Shown: positions 7,669 through 19,411 of the stretch, piece after piece
How the letters are laid out: each line of letters starts with the position of its first letter
Position numbering within the stretch: position 1 is the stretch's first letter
Assembly (NCBI RefSeq): GCF_021354595.1
Contig: NZ_JADWYJ010000003.1
Coordinates: 682,001 to 746,000, forward strand
DNA from: Maribellus sp. CM-23
GTDB lineage: Bacteria; Bacteroidota; Bacteroidia; Bacteroidales; Prolixibacteraceae
DNA length: 64,000 bases
Reading direction: 5' to 3'
The notes under the pieces: model-generated
Databases searched by the model: none
What the model was told of the DNA's origin: nothing
What the model saw: the letters and a program-made list of their open reading frames with translations, nothing else
Position numbers and translations under genes: made by a program

Positions 7669-9108
7669 TTATTTACTCACTCCAAAAACAAAATAAGCCG
7701 GTTCTCCATTTGGATACACTCCTTCTACCAAAATTCCTCCTCTCGCGTTTCCAATCTCTCTCTTAAAATCATTGACCTCGTAAATCGGTTTTTTGTTCAC
7801 GCTGGTGATAACAAATCCTTTTTCAAGTCCGGCGTCTTTCAGCTTTCCTTTATCAAGTTTTGAAACCATTATTCCATGGTCAATGTCTAATTTTTCCTTC
7901 AATTCGTTATCAATTGTAACAAACTCAGCTCCCAAAACACTTACGTTATCCCTTACAATCTGAGTGTCGCCATGTCTGTTACGCAAAGTAACGGTAAATT
8001 GTTTCCTTTCATTGTTCCGCAGAACATCAACTTTTACATCATCGCCTGGGCGGTACTGACTTATTTTTTCCTGCAACTCGGCTGATGTCTTCACTTTTTC
8101 TCCTCCAACGGCGATAATAACATCTTCAGCTTTAATTCCGGCTTCTTTTGCTGCCCCGTTTTCGGTAACCGCTCCTACATAGACTCCTTCAACACGCTCA
8201 AGGTTTAATTTGTTCGCAATTTCTGCATTAACATCACCAATATTTACTCCAAGCAAGGCACGTTGTACTTCGCCGTATTTCTTCAAGTCTTCCACAACCT
8301 TTTTTACAATGGTTACCGGAATGGCAAATGAATACCCTGAGTATGAGCCTGTTCTGGATGCAATGGCAGCATTGATTCCCACCAGATTCCCCTGTTGATT
8401 TACCAGTGCACCACCACTGTTTCCCGGGTTAACGGCCGCATCGGTTTGTATAAAAGATTCAATTGAATAAGTGTCTTCGTTAATTCCGAGGTTACGGGCG
8501 CGGGCGCTCACAATACCGGCAGTTACCGTTGAGGTAAGATTAAACGGGTTTCCAACAGCCAGTACCCATTCGCCTAATTTTAAGTTTTCCGAGTTTCCGT
8601 AAGTAAGGTAAGGTAAATCTTTTCCTTCAACCTTTAGCAAAGCCAAATCGGTTGAAGGATCGGCGCCGACCAAACGCGCTTCAAATTCGCGCTTGTCATT
8701 CAGGATCACCTTAATTTTCTGAGCATCTTCAATAACGTGGTTATTGGTAACAATATAACCGTCTTCCGAAAGGATCACCCCCGAGCCAAAGCCTTGGCGC
8801 ACCTGAGGTTCACTTCTTCTTAAACCAAAAAACTCGTCGATAAATGGATTTCCGCTCGACCACTGTCCGGTGCGTACGGATTGAGTGGCAATGTGTACCA
8901 CGGTATGTATCGATTTTTCTGCGGCAAAGGTCAAATCGGGTAGCGTTTGCTCACTGTCGGCCGGTAAGCTGGCATATCGGATAGCTGATTCTTCTTTTAC
9001 TGTTACAACTTGTGGTTCATTGAAGAAGGTGCTGTAAGCCCAAACAGCAATAAATGCACCTGCAATCACAAGTAAAAATGTGAATGATATTCTCCCAAAC
9101 TTCTTCAT
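7669..9108 (-). CDS. degP: Periplasmic serine protease/chaperone of the HtrA (DegP/DegQ) family
   Basis: This envelope protease degrades or refolds damaged periplasmic and outer-membrane proteins. The 479-residue protein starts at the ATG ending at 9108 (MKKFGRIS), giving a basic N-terminus and one hydrophobic signal-anchor (about 8-28). The trypsin-like domain carries the triad His124 (TNNHVIED), Asp154 (DPSTDLALL) and Ser231 (GNSGGAL). Two PDZ domains follow, at about 285-370 and 395-475. The start at 9150 would add 14 residues with no signal features. A TAAATTTG -7 box lies on the minus strand at 9152-9159. Next to it is a near-palindromic TGTCGTGATGACA (9169-9181) at the place of the -33 box, which could be a stress-regulator site (inference). 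Confidence 0.94.
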   Translation of the reverse strand: MKKFGRISFTFLLVIAGAFIAVWAYSTFFNEPQVVTVKEESAIRYASLPADSEQTLPDLTFAAEKSIHTVVHIATQSVRTGQWSSGNPFIDEFFGLRRSEPQVRQGFGSGVILSEDGYIVTNNHVIEDAQKIKVILNDKREFEARLVGADPSTDLALLKVEGKDLPYLTYGNSENLKLGEWVLAVGNPFNLTSTVTAGIVSARARNLGINEDTYSIESFIQTDAAVNPGNSGGALVNQQGNLVGINAAIASRTGSYSGYSFAIPVTIVKKVVEDLKKYGEVQRALLGVNIGDVNAEIANKLNLERVEGVYVGAVTENGAAKEAGIKAEDVIIAVGGEKVKTSAELQEKISQYRPGDDVKVDVLRNNERKQFTVTLRNRHGDTQIVRDNVSVLGAEFVTIDNELKEKLDIDHGIMVSKLDKGKLKDAGLEKGFVITSVNKKPIYEVNDFKREIGNARGGILVEGVYPNGEPAYFVFGVSK

Positions 9109-9342
9109 GATAGTAAAATTTAATTCATTAAATAATTGCACTCCATGCAATCAAATTTACTGCCAGTATGTCGTGATGACACTATGCTTTTGTTCTATTT
9201 TGCATAATTTAACAACAGAACCACGTGTTTGTTAAAAATATACAACCGATTTAGGTGCGGGCTGTAAAAATGTCAGGACGCAAACTTTCTCGGTTTTTAT
9301 CCTATCTGACATGATTTTAGGCAAAGAATTACAGTTTTGTTT

Positions 9343-9924
9343 TTATTTCTCGGGGACAACAAACCATTTCGAGTCCAACTCAATTTCTTTATAGTTGGTA
9401 ATGTGGTTCAGAGCATCTTCCGAATCTTTGGCTACGTAATACAATTCCCTGTAAACAGGTTTGGCAAACTGTTCGGTGTAGGAAATTTCAAATTGTTTGA
9501 AAAGGTGGTCGAAGAAGCCGTTGGTGTTGATAAACACAATGGGCTTGTGGTGATAGGAAAGCTGGCGTAGGGTAATTACTTCGAGGATTTCTTCGAGGGT
9601 CCCGAATCCGCCTGGTAAGGCGATGAATGCATGCGATAGTTCGCGCATGTGAGCTTTGCGTTCCATCATGTCTTTGGTTACAATCACCTCGTGCGAGTTG
9701 TCAGATGCCAGCGACCGGTGTATCATCTTTTCAGGGATAATACCGATTGTTTTGGCTCCTGCCTTGCTGGCAGCAATTGTAACCGCTTCCATTAGTCCGA
9801 CATTGGCTCCACCGTTGATTAACGAGTGATTGTTTTGCCCGATGAGTGTACCCAGTTGTTGGGCTTCCTGGAAATAGACATCGGAAATGGCATTACTGGA
9901 AGAACAAAAAACGCAAATATTCAT
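9343..9924 (-). CDS. LOG-family protein (TIGR00730; cytokinin riboside monophosphate phosphoribohydrolase-like)
   Basis: The 193-residue cytoplasmic protein has the Rossmann-like lysine-decarboxylase/LOG fold. The diagnostic PGGFGTLEE motif lies at residues 104-112 and GGANVGLM at 38-45. Family members hydrolyse N6-modified or ordinary nucleoside monophosphates to free base and ribose phosphate; in non-plant bacteria the physiological substrate is usually unknown. I set the start at the ATG ending at 9924 (MNICVFCSSS), because the family begins at this beta strand; the longer frame adds 23 unrelated residues and reads through the upstream terminator. It is downstream of gyrB but separated from it by that terminator. 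Confidence 0.88.
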   Translation of the reverse strand: MNICVFCSSSNAISDVYFQEAQQLGTLIGQNNHSLINGGANVGLMEAVTIAASKAGAKTIGIIPEKMIHRSLASDNSHEVIVTKDMMERKAHMRELSHAFIALPGGFGTLEEILEVITLRQLSYHHKPIVFINTNGFFDHLFKQFEISYTEQFAKPVYRELYYVAKDSEDALNHITNYKEIELDSKWFVVPEK

Positions 9925-9962
9925 CAACTTGATTTTAGATACTGTGATATTGGATACTGAAA

Positions 9963-9989
9963 AGAAAACCGGGAAGTTCCCGGTTTTCT
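9963..9989 (-). terminator. Terminator downstream of gyrB
   Basis: A 13-base perfect stem (AGAAAACCGGGAA at 9963-9975 and TTCCCGGTTTTCT at 9977-9989) with a one-base centre forms a stable GC-rich hairpin. The flanks are A/T-rich. It lies 73 bases past the gyrB stop on the minus strand. Confidence 0.75.
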
Positions 9990-10061
9990 GCATATTTTAA
10001 ATGAAATTTTCAGGTCGAAAGTGGATTGTTTCACTTCAGTTCTAAAAATTTCAATTCCGAA

Positions 10062-12047
<1,986 letters not shown>

Positions 12048-12299
12048 TTAAATATTTGATCCATTTAAGGATGCTTTAAAATAAAATAGTTTCCCGGCAG
12101 ACTAATTGGATAGCTACTAAAGGAAACTAGTTGATTTTCAAGTTCTTGTCTTGTGTGGAAAAAGATTTTGAAATCACCCGTCAAAGATAAAAAAAATAGC
12201 CGGAATACCGCTTGTTTTGATGGTATTTGCAGGTGTATTTGTTAACAACTTATTAACGTGAAAATGAGTGGAATAAAGTCTGGGAAAAGAGTAATAAAA

Positions 12300-12320
12300 A
12301 AGGGAGCTTTAAGCTCCCTT
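12300..12320 (-). terminator. Terminator of the TPR/outer-membrane barrel operon
   Basis: A palindromic hairpin AAGGGAGCTT / AAGCTCCCTT with a one-base centre is followed on the minus strand by a run of T. It sits 17 bases after the barrel gene. The rest of 12039-12299, upstream of gyrB, holds no recognisable gene; a TATCTTTG -7-like box for gyrB is at 12182-12189 (minus strand). Confidence 0.8.
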
Positions 12321-12336
12321 GTATGACTGTTTTGTT

Positions 12337-14124
12337 TTAAAATGCATAACTTATTCCCGCCAGCCCATTGAGGCTTTGCACGGGATAACCCAGCCATCTT
12401 TCGTACTGCTGGAACCCAAAGTTATTCAACTGTGCAAATACTGAAAACTTGCTGGTGATCTGGTAATTGGCCTTCAGGTTCAGGTCGAAGGCTGATTTGA
12501 GTTTGTTGACTTTGTACACGGCATCTTCGGTCCTTCCGGGGATGGCCGGATCAAAATCCTGGCTTTGCAGAATCAGTGCGCTTCTTTCGCCCATCAAATA
12601 AACATCGGTTGAAACGCTCAGTTGTTCCGTTATTTTGTAGCCCAACGAAAAGGTAGCATCCCAGTCGGGAAGGTTCCAGGCTTCTTCTTGCTTGTCGGTT
12701 TTGTACTTGTAATAATTTACTGAAAGTGCGAGGTCCAGTTTATCCGAGGACGCATGGAAGATCTCTGCATTTAGTTTTAAACGGTCGATATCGTCGTAAA
12801 GCACCGCAAAAGTATTGTCAACTATCAGCGGGTTTGGATTGATCTCCGTGCTTGGATAATATGTTTGGTTCAGGTAATAAAGCGGCTGGTCTCCGGTAAT
12901 GGAATACTCGGCTGAAAATTTAAAGGCCGTTTTACGCGAAAATTTACCATCAAAGCCACCGTAAAAACGAATCTTCTCCATCGAGCTTTTTAGGTCGTGG
13001 TCCGGATTTACAAACGGATTTTCGTAGGCTACTTTAGAATAGTAATTGTTGATGAAATTACCGTCGATTCCGGCGTACAGATTGATGATTTCTTTAACCG
13101 GAACCCAGTTGGCACGAACAACGGGCGCTATCTTGGCTTGTGTGTCCGTGGTATTGTCCATGATGAACCAAAGATTGACTCCCAGTTTCAGGTTGGCAGT
13201 TTCGTTTCCGATGTACCAGGCCGGTTTGGCAAACAATACGGTCATTGAATGTTTGTTCAGTGTGGTGTCTGACGGAACAAAGATATTGCTGGCCTGTGTG
13301 TATTCAAGTCCTGCATCCAGCATCCCGATTCCCACCTGCAGCGGGGCGCGTACATTGGCTGTAAAATTGGCAAAATGTTCTTTTTGTTCGGTTTTGGTGC
13401 CAAAATAATGGTAGTCGAACGAAAAGCCGAATTCCTGCTCATCGATGTCGGCGTTTATGTCATCCAAGTCAATGTGAAAGCTTCCTTTGGTAAAGGCTTG
13501 TTTGGTGCCAAAATAGTTGATCTGCTGATCGTCGCGTAAAAGTAATTCGGGCACTTCCACAACCGGGTAACCGTAATAGTTGAACCCATCGTTTCTGATG
13601 TTGGCATTTACGGATAGAACCGAGCTCTGAACGGAGTGTTTTACAAAAAGCTCCAGTTCGTTGTTCATAAACGGCGCATCCACCTTATTACCGCCGGGAA
13701 GTTCAATATCTCCGTAAGATGAAAGGTGTTTTCCGTGGATTCCGAAAACAGTATTTTTTGAATTCAGGTTGTTAAAGAAAACTTCGGCGTAAGGTTTATA
13801 GTAACTTCCAAAACCGGCCCGAACCAATCCGTATCCCCGTTGTGTATGGGGTGTTGTTTCAATGGTAGCGGCTTTTAGCGGTGTTACCGAAAAAGTGCTG
13901 AAAACCGGTTGGCTCTGAATGGAATATTGAAAGGTTGGCTTTTCAGCCTGCTCTTCATCTATTTTTGGCATGCTGTTTAGCTTGTTGGCATCCGAAATGG
14001 TGGGAACGTATGCCCGCGTAACTTCCACTTCGCGCCTCAGTGTGTCGGTTTGCGTTTGCGCCTGCGCCGAAATACCTGCTCCGGCAATAATGGAAAGTAA
14101 AATATATTGGAATCTTCTGTACAT
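12337..14124 (-). CDS. Outer-membrane beta-barrel protein (TonB-receptor-like barrel without plug)
   Basis: The 595-residue protein has a signal peptide (about 1-22, ending AQAQ). A short periplasmic segment rich in charged residues (TLRREVEVTRAY, about residues 28-39) comes next. Many alternating amphipathic strands with aromatic girdles then lead to a C-terminal ISYAF, typical of outer-membrane barrels. I see no plug domain or TonB box of a complete TonB-dependent receptor. It starts 11 bases after the 1023-residue TPR gene and shares its terminator, so the two are probably one operon and one envelope complex (inference). The substrate is unknown. Confidence 0.75.
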   Translation of the reverse strand: MYRRFQYILLSIIAGAGISAQAQTQTDTLRREVEVTRAYVPTISDANKLNSMPKIDEEQAEKPTFQYSIQSQPVFSTFSVTPLKAATIETTPHTQRGYGLVRAGFGSYYKPYAEVFFNNLNSKNTVFGIHGKHLSSYGDIELPGGNKVDAPFMNNELELFVKHSVQSSVLSVNANIRNDGFNYYGYPVVEVPELLLRDDQQINYFGTKQAFTKGSFHIDLDDINADIDEQEFGFSFDYHYFGTKTEQKEHFANFTANVRAPLQVGIGMLDAGLEYTQASNIFVPSDTTLNKHSMTVLFAKPAWYIGNETANLKLGVNLWFIMDNTTDTQAKIAPVVRANWVPVKEIINLYAGIDGNFINNYYSKVAYENPFVNPDHDLKSSMEKIRFYGGFDGKFSRKTAFKFSAEYSITGDQPLYYLNQTYYPSTEINPNPLIVDNTFAVLYDDIDRLKLNAEIFHASSDKLDLALSVNYYKYKTDKQEEAWNLPDWDATFSLGYKITEQLSVSTDVYLMGERSALILQSQDFDPAIPGRTEDAVYKVNKLKSAFDLNLKANYQITSKFSVFAQLNNFGFQQYERWLGYPVQSLNGLAGISYAF

Positions 14125-14135
14125 GTCTTCAGCTT

Positions 14136-17100
14136 TTAGTTTTGTTTGATTTCCATTTGAAACGAACTGTCAACAGCATTTTGCTGCTGGCGGGCTTCTT
14201 TTTCCTGGATGGCTGCCAGTCGGCGGTTGGCTTCTGCTTTTACGCCGTCATCGTCTTCGTTGTAATTTTCTGACAAACTTTTTAGCGTATGTTTTGCCTG
14301 GAACGGGTCGCCCTTGTCTTCATAAATGCTAGCCAAAAGCAGGAATGACTTTCCGAGCCAGTAAGTGTAGGGTGTTCCTTTTTCAACAAAGTCAATGATT
14401 GTTTCTTCTGATTTTGCGAGATTCTTGTTTTTGTAATAAATCTCGGCCAGCAGGTATTTGGCTTCCGCTCCCTGTTCCAGTTGCGTGTTTTTCGCCACAT
14501 CGTTCAACGGATCAATCGAAGAGCTGAGGTTACCCAGTTCGTAGTTGGATTTTCCGATGGCATAATCGGCTTCGTATTTCAATGCATCGCTGGTAATGTC
14601 TTGTTTCTTCACTTTTTTAGCGGCTTCGATGGCTTGCTGGTATTGGTTGGCGAGCAAGTAACACCTCATTTGGCCAATGTTGGCTTTCAGGATGTTCCAT
14701 TTGCTGTTTGCCACTTTTTCCAGGCGGTTGAACATGGTAAGCGCAGCTTCGTAGTTTTCTGACTTAAACTGCATTTCGGAAGCTTTTGAAAGCGCCGGCT
14801 CGCTAAACAGGTTATCGGGTTGGTTAGCCACCCAGGTATAGTGCTCGTTTGCTTCGCTGTAAGCGCCATCCTTGTATAGCATTTCAGCCAGGTAAAAATG
14901 TGCATTTAGCTGATATGCTCCGTTGGGGAACTGTTCGAGGTAATGACGCAGCTGTGTTCCGGCTTCCGGTTTTCCATCCATGTAAAGACGTTCGGCAGCC
15001 ATGTAGGTCAGCTGGTCCTGCTCGGTGGCGCTAACCGTAGCTCCACCTCCCAAGCGACGGATGTAGGCAAAATATTCATCCACATTGTTCTGTTCAACAT
15101 AGCAGTTTTTGATTCCCAGAAGTGCCGATTCGGCCTCGGGCGTGCCCCGGTAGTTTTCGGCTACTTCCTTGTATTGCTGCAGGGCTTTGTTGTAGTCGCC
15201 GTTGTTGTAGTTGATCAAACCAAGTTGCAACAAGGCTTTCCTGTAATAAGAACTTTCAGGATAAGTGGCAACCAGTTTCTGGTATTGTTGCACCGCATCG
15301 AAGTTCTTACCCAAACGCTCGTTGGCACGGCCCAGTTCGTAGAGTGCATCATCGGCATATTCCGATTGCGGAAAATCGCCGAGCAGCTGGTTAAGGTTAT
15401 CTATCTTTTCGGTATGTTTTCTTTGCAATCCCTGACAGAAAGCGATTTGCAGCAGTGCATAATCGGCTTCGAAAATACGCATGTTATAGGCTTGCTGGTA
15501 GTTTTCCACCGCCTGGTCGTATTTCATTTTCTGGAAATAGTAATCTCCCAGACGATTGTAGGCGTCGGCCAGATTTGGTGCATTACTACCCTTGTTTTTT
15601 GAAACAAATTTGCTGAAATGGCGGAAAGCAGCTTCCGTGTCATCCATTTTCATGTAAGCATATCCCAGGTTGTAATCGGCAGTGCCCGACTCGGCAGTTG
15701 TTGTTGCTCCGGGAGTTTGTTCAAAACGGTTGTAAGCCAATACCGCAGCATTGTAATCGCCCGAGCGGTAGAGTGCTTCTGATTTCCAGTATTGGGCGCG
15801 TGCATTTAAATCGCGGCTGTATTTACCGTTGTCAAGCGACAGGTTGAAATACTCGATCGCCTGCCCGAAATCACCCGCATTAAATAATTCCAGACCACGG
15901 TAAAAAGTTACCCGTTGATAGGCTTTTAGCACATCGGGTGTTTTGTTCCGGATCTTTTCGATTGACTCGATGGCGTCTTTGTAGTTGCGTGTTACCATGT
16001 AAACATCTACAAGAATCCGGTAAGCTTCCGCGTTTCTGTCCGAATTCGGATACTCGCTGATGTAGCGGTCGAAAGCTTTGATGGTTTCATTAAACGGTGA
16101 GTACGAAAGCTCGTACGTTAGTTTTGCATAGCTAAACAAAGCGTCTTCCTTGATTTTTGGATTGAAATCAAACTCGGAAGCGGCATTAAAAGCGGTTTTT
16201 GCTTTTTCTTTCTGATCAAGTTTTATATAGCAGTCGGCCAGGTGGTAACAGGCGTTTTGTGTCAGCTCGTCTTCTCCGGTAGTGGCTTTTTCAAGCAGGG
16301 GAGCAGCCTCCGCGTATTTCCCCGCCTGGTAATAACAAAACCCCAGAATATAGTTTTCTTCCCGCGTTTTTGGGGCCGAGGTTTTGAAATAGGTTTCCAG
16401 GTAAGGAATGGCTTTGTCGTAGTCTCTTAAATGAAAATAAGAATCCCCAACAATCCTTGAAAGCTCGGTTTTGTGTTCATCCTGAACATCGTCCATGATG
16501 GGAACGGTATAGTTTACCACTTCGCTGTATTTGGCCTGCTTGTAGTAAATGTGGCTTACGTAAATGGGAATTACCTGCGAATAGGCTGGATCGTTATTTA
16601 GTTCTGAAAATCCCTGCAGGGCCGCATCGTAGTTACCATTCAGGTACTGAATATGTGCCCAGTAGTAACCCGCCGGTTTACTGTAAAGATTGTTGCTTTT
16701 TCTTACTATTTCGAACTCTGCCAGCGCGGCTTCGTTGTTTTCCTGCATCAGGTTTGAGTAGCCATTTTGGTACTGAATTTCTGTCCGGTCGTTTTCCGAA
16801 AGGTCGCTTCTGTCAACATGCTCAAAACTTCGGATTGCTTTGGCATACTGGCGTTTTTCAAACTGAACTTTTCCAATCTCGAACCACGCGGTGTTGATGT
16901 ATGGGCTTTCGGGGTAAGCCGCAATGAAATTATCCATCATTTGGTCACCCGAACGGTAGCCTGCGTGCAAGGCACAGGCGGCTTTAAAAAACTCTGCTTC
17001 GGAATAAAACTCCGATTTGTCCTCCACCTCTTCTTGTATTTTTTCAAACTCGCGAAATGCCGAAACAAATTTATTTTGTTCGTAAAGTTGTTTGGCCACG

Positions 17101-17207
17101 GCAATTTTTTGCTCAAGCTGAGTATAAAAAGCCGTTTGCTGGGCATTTGCAAAGGGTTGAAAAATAAGGATGAGCGCGAAGGATAAAATCAATGGTATTG
17201 TCTTCAT
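14136..17207 (-). CDS. Large periplasmic tetratricopeptide-repeat protein
   Basis: The 1023-residue protein has a clean signal peptide (MKTIPLILSFALILIF..., cleavage near residue 22 after ANA). Almost its whole length is TPR or Sel1-like helical hairpins with repeated patterns such as ALQQYKEVAENYRGTPEAES and YYFQKMKYDQAVENYQQAY. It therefore resembles a greatly extended BamD/YbgF-type scaffold. The tail is Gln/Lys-rich. It is the first gene of a two-gene unit with the downstream barrel protein, and is probably a periplasmic partner that organises outer-membrane machinery (inference). No catalytic motif is visible. Confidence 0.8.
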   Translation of the reverse strand: MKTIPLILSFALILIFQPFANAQQTAFYTQLEQKIAVAKQLYEQNKFVSAFREFEKIQEEVEDKSEFYSEAEFFKAACALHAGYRSGDQMMDNFIAAYPESPYINTAWFEIGKVQFEKRQYAKAIRSFEHVDRSDLSENDRTEIQYQNGYSNLMQENNEAALAEFEIVRKSNNLYSKPAGYYWAHIQYLNGNYDAALQGFSELNNDPAYSQVIPIYVSHIYYKQAKYSEVVNYTVPIMDDVQDEHKTELSRIVGDSYFHLRDYDKAIPYLETYFKTSAPKTREENYILGFCYYQAGKYAEAAPLLEKATTGEDELTQNACYHLADCYIKLDQKEKAKTAFNAASEFDFNPKIKEDALFSYAKLTYELSYSPFNETIKAFDRYISEYPNSDRNAEAYRILVDVYMVTRNYKDAIESIEKIRNKTPDVLKAYQRVTFYRGLELFNAGDFGQAIEYFNLSLDNGKYSRDLNARAQYWKSEALYRSGDYNAAVLAYNRFEQTPGATTTAESGTADYNLGYAYMKMDDTEAAFRHFSKFVSKNKGSNAPNLADAYNRLGDYYFQKMKYDQAVENYQQAYNMRIFEADYALLQIAFCQGLQRKHTEKIDNLNQLLGDFPQSEYADDALYELGRANERLGKNFDAVQQYQKLVATYPESSYYRKALLQLGLINYNNGDYNKALQQYKEVAENYRGTPEAESALLGIKNCYVEQNNVDEYFAYIRRLGGGATVSATEQDQLTYMAAERLYMDGKPEAGTQLRHYLEQFPNGAYQLNAHFYLAEMLYKDGAYSEANEHYTWVANQPDNLFSEPALSKASEMQFKSENYEAALTMFNRLEKVANSKWNILKANIGQMRCYLLANQYQQAIEAAKKVKKQDITSDALKYEADYAIGKSNYELGNLSSSIDPLNDVAKNTQLEQGAEAKYLLAEIYYKNKNLAKSEETIIDFVEKGTPYTYWLGKSFLLLASIYEDKGDPFQAKHTLKSLSENYNEDDDGVKAEANRRLAAIQEKEARQQQNAVDSSFQMEIKQN

Positions 17208-17422
17208 GCTTTATAGTCTCATTATTAGTGAATTAATCGACTGTGGAAGTGTTTCTGATTTTCCAGTTGTCGCTATTTTATTGAAAATCTAAGATAGTCA
17301 ATCTCAATTTGGCCCTTGTTTACTAATTGTTCTAATTCTTAACAAGAAACTGTTTATTTCTTTTGTTTATTATACCTTCGGACAAATATTTTCCGTTTAA
17401 ATTGGTACGTCAATCATTCTGA

Positions 17423-18145
17423 ATGGACAAGAAAATAGTCATACAACTGGAGCAGGCCGCTGTCTATCAACGGGAAAATCTCATTCTTTTGGATGTGGAT
17501 CTTGAGGTAAAAGCAGGCGAGTTTATTTATGTGATCGGAAAGGTGGGAACCGGTAAGTCGAGTCTGATTAAAACACTGAATGCCGAATTGCCCTTATTTC
17601 AGGGAAAAGGTGAGGTACTGGGGTTTCAGCTGGCAGGCATTAAAAGCCGGGCAGTTTCTCAGCTGCGGCGAAAAATGGGCGTGGTTTTCCAGGATTTTCG
17701 CTTACTGACCGATCGCAATGTTTTTCAGAATTTGTCTTTTGTTTTGCAGTCCACCGGTTGGAAGCAAAAAACAGCCATTATGGAGCGCGTAATCGAGGTG
17801 CTGAATGTGGTTGGGATGCTTCAGAAAAAAGACAAAATGCCTTACGAACTGAGTGGGGGAGAGCAACAACGCGTGGTCATCGCAAGGGCTATTCTGAATA
17901 ATCCTGAAATTATACTGGCCGACGAACCCACGGGTAATCTCGATCCGGAAACCTCGGAAGAAATACTTGATCTTTTTATCCGGCTGAATGAAGAAGGAAA
18001 AACGATTTTGATGGCTACCCACGACTATGCGGTGATTGCCAAGAAACCCGCGCGAACCTTGGTGTGTGCCCATGGGAAATTGTCGGATTCGGATACAATA
18101 AAGGAAGAAATAGCCTTTGAGAATTTACTTGAAGAAAACGGGTAA
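17423..18145 (+). CDS. ftsE: ABC transporter ATP-binding protein, FtsE-like
   Basis: The 240-residue ATPase has Walker A GKVGTGKSS (39-47), Q-loop VVFQDFRLL, signature LSGGEQQR (143-150), Walker B with ILADEPTGNLD (164-174) and the H-loop ATHDYAV. The DFRLLTDRNVFQN sequence after the Q-loop is characteristic of FtsE, which with FtsX controls peptidoglycan hydrolases during division. No ftsX lies next to it; it is a single gene, convergent with a glycosyltransferase. A LolD-type lipoprotein exporter ATPase is the alternative, but the RLL-D-R-N-V-F-N pattern favours FtsE. Confidence 0.85.
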   Translation: MDKKIVIQLEQAAVYQRENLILLDVDLEVKAGEFIYVIGKVGTGKSSLIKTLNAELPLFQGKGEVLGFQLAGIKSRAVSQLRRKMGVVFQDFRLLTDRNVFQNLSFVLQSTGWKQKTAIMERVIEVLNVVGMLQKKDKMPYELSGGEQQRVVIARAILNNPEIILADEPTGNLDPETSEEILDLFIRLNEEGKTILMATHDYAVIAKKPARTLVCAHGKLSDSDTIKEEIAFENLLEENG

Positions 18146-18146
18146 T

Positions 18147-19250
18147 TTATAGAAAACGGGTGAAAATCTCTTTAAGAACCTGTTCTTCTTTTTCCCAAAT
18201 AAGATCAGCTGCAGCATTTGGCAGGTAAGTCTTCCATTCTTTTCTTTTCACCTGATCGTTCAAGGCATCCTGAATGTTTTGTGCCAACACTTCCGGCTCC
18301 AGCGAACGGGTAATAGCTCCCACCTTGTAATGGTTGACAATGGCGGCCATCTCAGGCAAATCGGTCACCAAAACCGGTACTAAAGCCTGGATGTAATCAA
18401 AAAGTTTATTGGGAAGTGCATAGCGGTAATTCAGACCAAGATCTTCTTCAATCGAAAGTCCCAAATCAGCCTGGGCGGTAAGTTTTGCCAGTTCTTCCAA
18501 CGGTAGCCGCCCTTTGAATTCAACTTTGTTTTCAAGCTTCTCGTTGACAACCAGCACCTGTAGTTGTATCCGGATGTCGCCATCTCCGGCAATTACCAGC
18601 TTCGCATCATCAATGTGGTGCATCGCCCGGATTGCCTGTTCAAGGCCACGACCCATATTGACAGCCCCTTGGTATAAAATCATTTTCGAACCGGAGGAAG
18701 CAGCCGATGCTTGTGGTTCCTTTGAAAGAGGAAGGTTTCGAACCACTTTAAAATCGACGCCGTATTTTTCACGGTAGACATTTGCAATTGAATCGCAAAC
18801 GGTGTAGGCATGCTTTACTTTCGGGAGAATCATTCGTTCAATGCGCTCCCATATTTTCTGAACCCGCGGGCGGTTGATCAGCTCCGGAACCTGTGTGAAA
18901 TATTCGTGGCTGTCGTACACCAGGGTTTTTCCTTTGCAGCGTGAAGCAAGGTAGTTGGCAGGTAGAGAATCCAGATCGTTGGCAAGTAATATGTCGCACT
19001 TCGCAAAGAGCAGGTACACAAAAAGCCTGAAGTTGTATTCTGAATAAAAACGGGGCCCTTTCCTGAAAAAGAGTTTCATCCTTTTGGTTGAATAATCTCT
19101 TTTTACGTCCAGGCTGTGAGGCAATTTCCGTCCAAGCAGCAGCACATCGAAGCCCGTTTTTTTCAGGCTGGAGCAAACCTTGTGCACCCGGTTATCTGAA
19201 ACCAGGTCGTTGGTTACTGAAACAATGATTCGTTTTTTTGCTGTTTTCAA
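18147..19250 (-). CDS. Glycosyltransferase, GT-B fold (family 4-like)
   Basis: The 367-residue cytoplasmic protein begins with a Rossmann strand (KRIIVSVTNDLVSDNRVHK). The C-terminal domain has the GT4 pattern: KMILYQGAVNMGRGLEQ, KLVIAGDGD, and ADLGLSIEEDLGLNYRYALPNKLFDY, the last holding the nucleotide-sugar-binding glutamate region. The ALPNKLFDYI sequence is common in Bacteroidota surface-polysaccharide transferases. The sugar donor and acceptor are unknown. It ends one base past ftsE (convergent). No other polysaccharide genes are adjacent. Confidence 0.85.
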   Translation of the reverse strand: MKTAKKRIIVSVTNDLVSDNRVHKVCSSLKKTGFDVLLLGRKLPHSLDVKRDYSTKRMKLFFRKGPRFYSEYNFRLFVYLLFAKCDILLANDLDSLPANYLASRCKGKTLVYDSHEYFTQVPELINRPRVQKIWERIERMILPKVKHAYTVCDSIANVYREKYGVDFKVVRNLPLSKEPQASAASSGSKMILYQGAVNMGRGLEQAIRAMHHIDDAKLVIAGDGDIRIQLQVLVVNEKLENKVEFKGRLPLEELAKLTAQADLGLSIEEDLGLNYRYALPNKLFDYIQALVPVLVTDLPEMAAIVNHYKVGAITRSLEPEVLAQNIQDALNDQVKRKEWKTYLPNAAADLIWEKEEQVLKEIFTRFL

Positions 19251-19411
19251 TTAGCGGACGGATTTGGAACTGTAAATATAGAACTTTTGCATCGTCAGAA
19301 TATTTTTCGGCGTGGCATTTTAGAAACTGCTTTTGCACAAATCCAAAGAAGGAACCTGCTTTGGGCAGGCATGTTTTGTGAATTCACCTATCTTAGCGCA
19401 AAAATTTTGAA

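Noticed and set aside
9109..9200. Possible sigma-54 promoter upstream of the HtrA gene
   Set aside because: TGGCA and a TGC element exist on the minus strand, but the spacing between GG and GC is 14 instead of 10.
17341..17380. TTTG and TACCTTCG upstream of ftsE as a promoter
   Set aside because: The spacer is 7 bases, far from the required 19-21.
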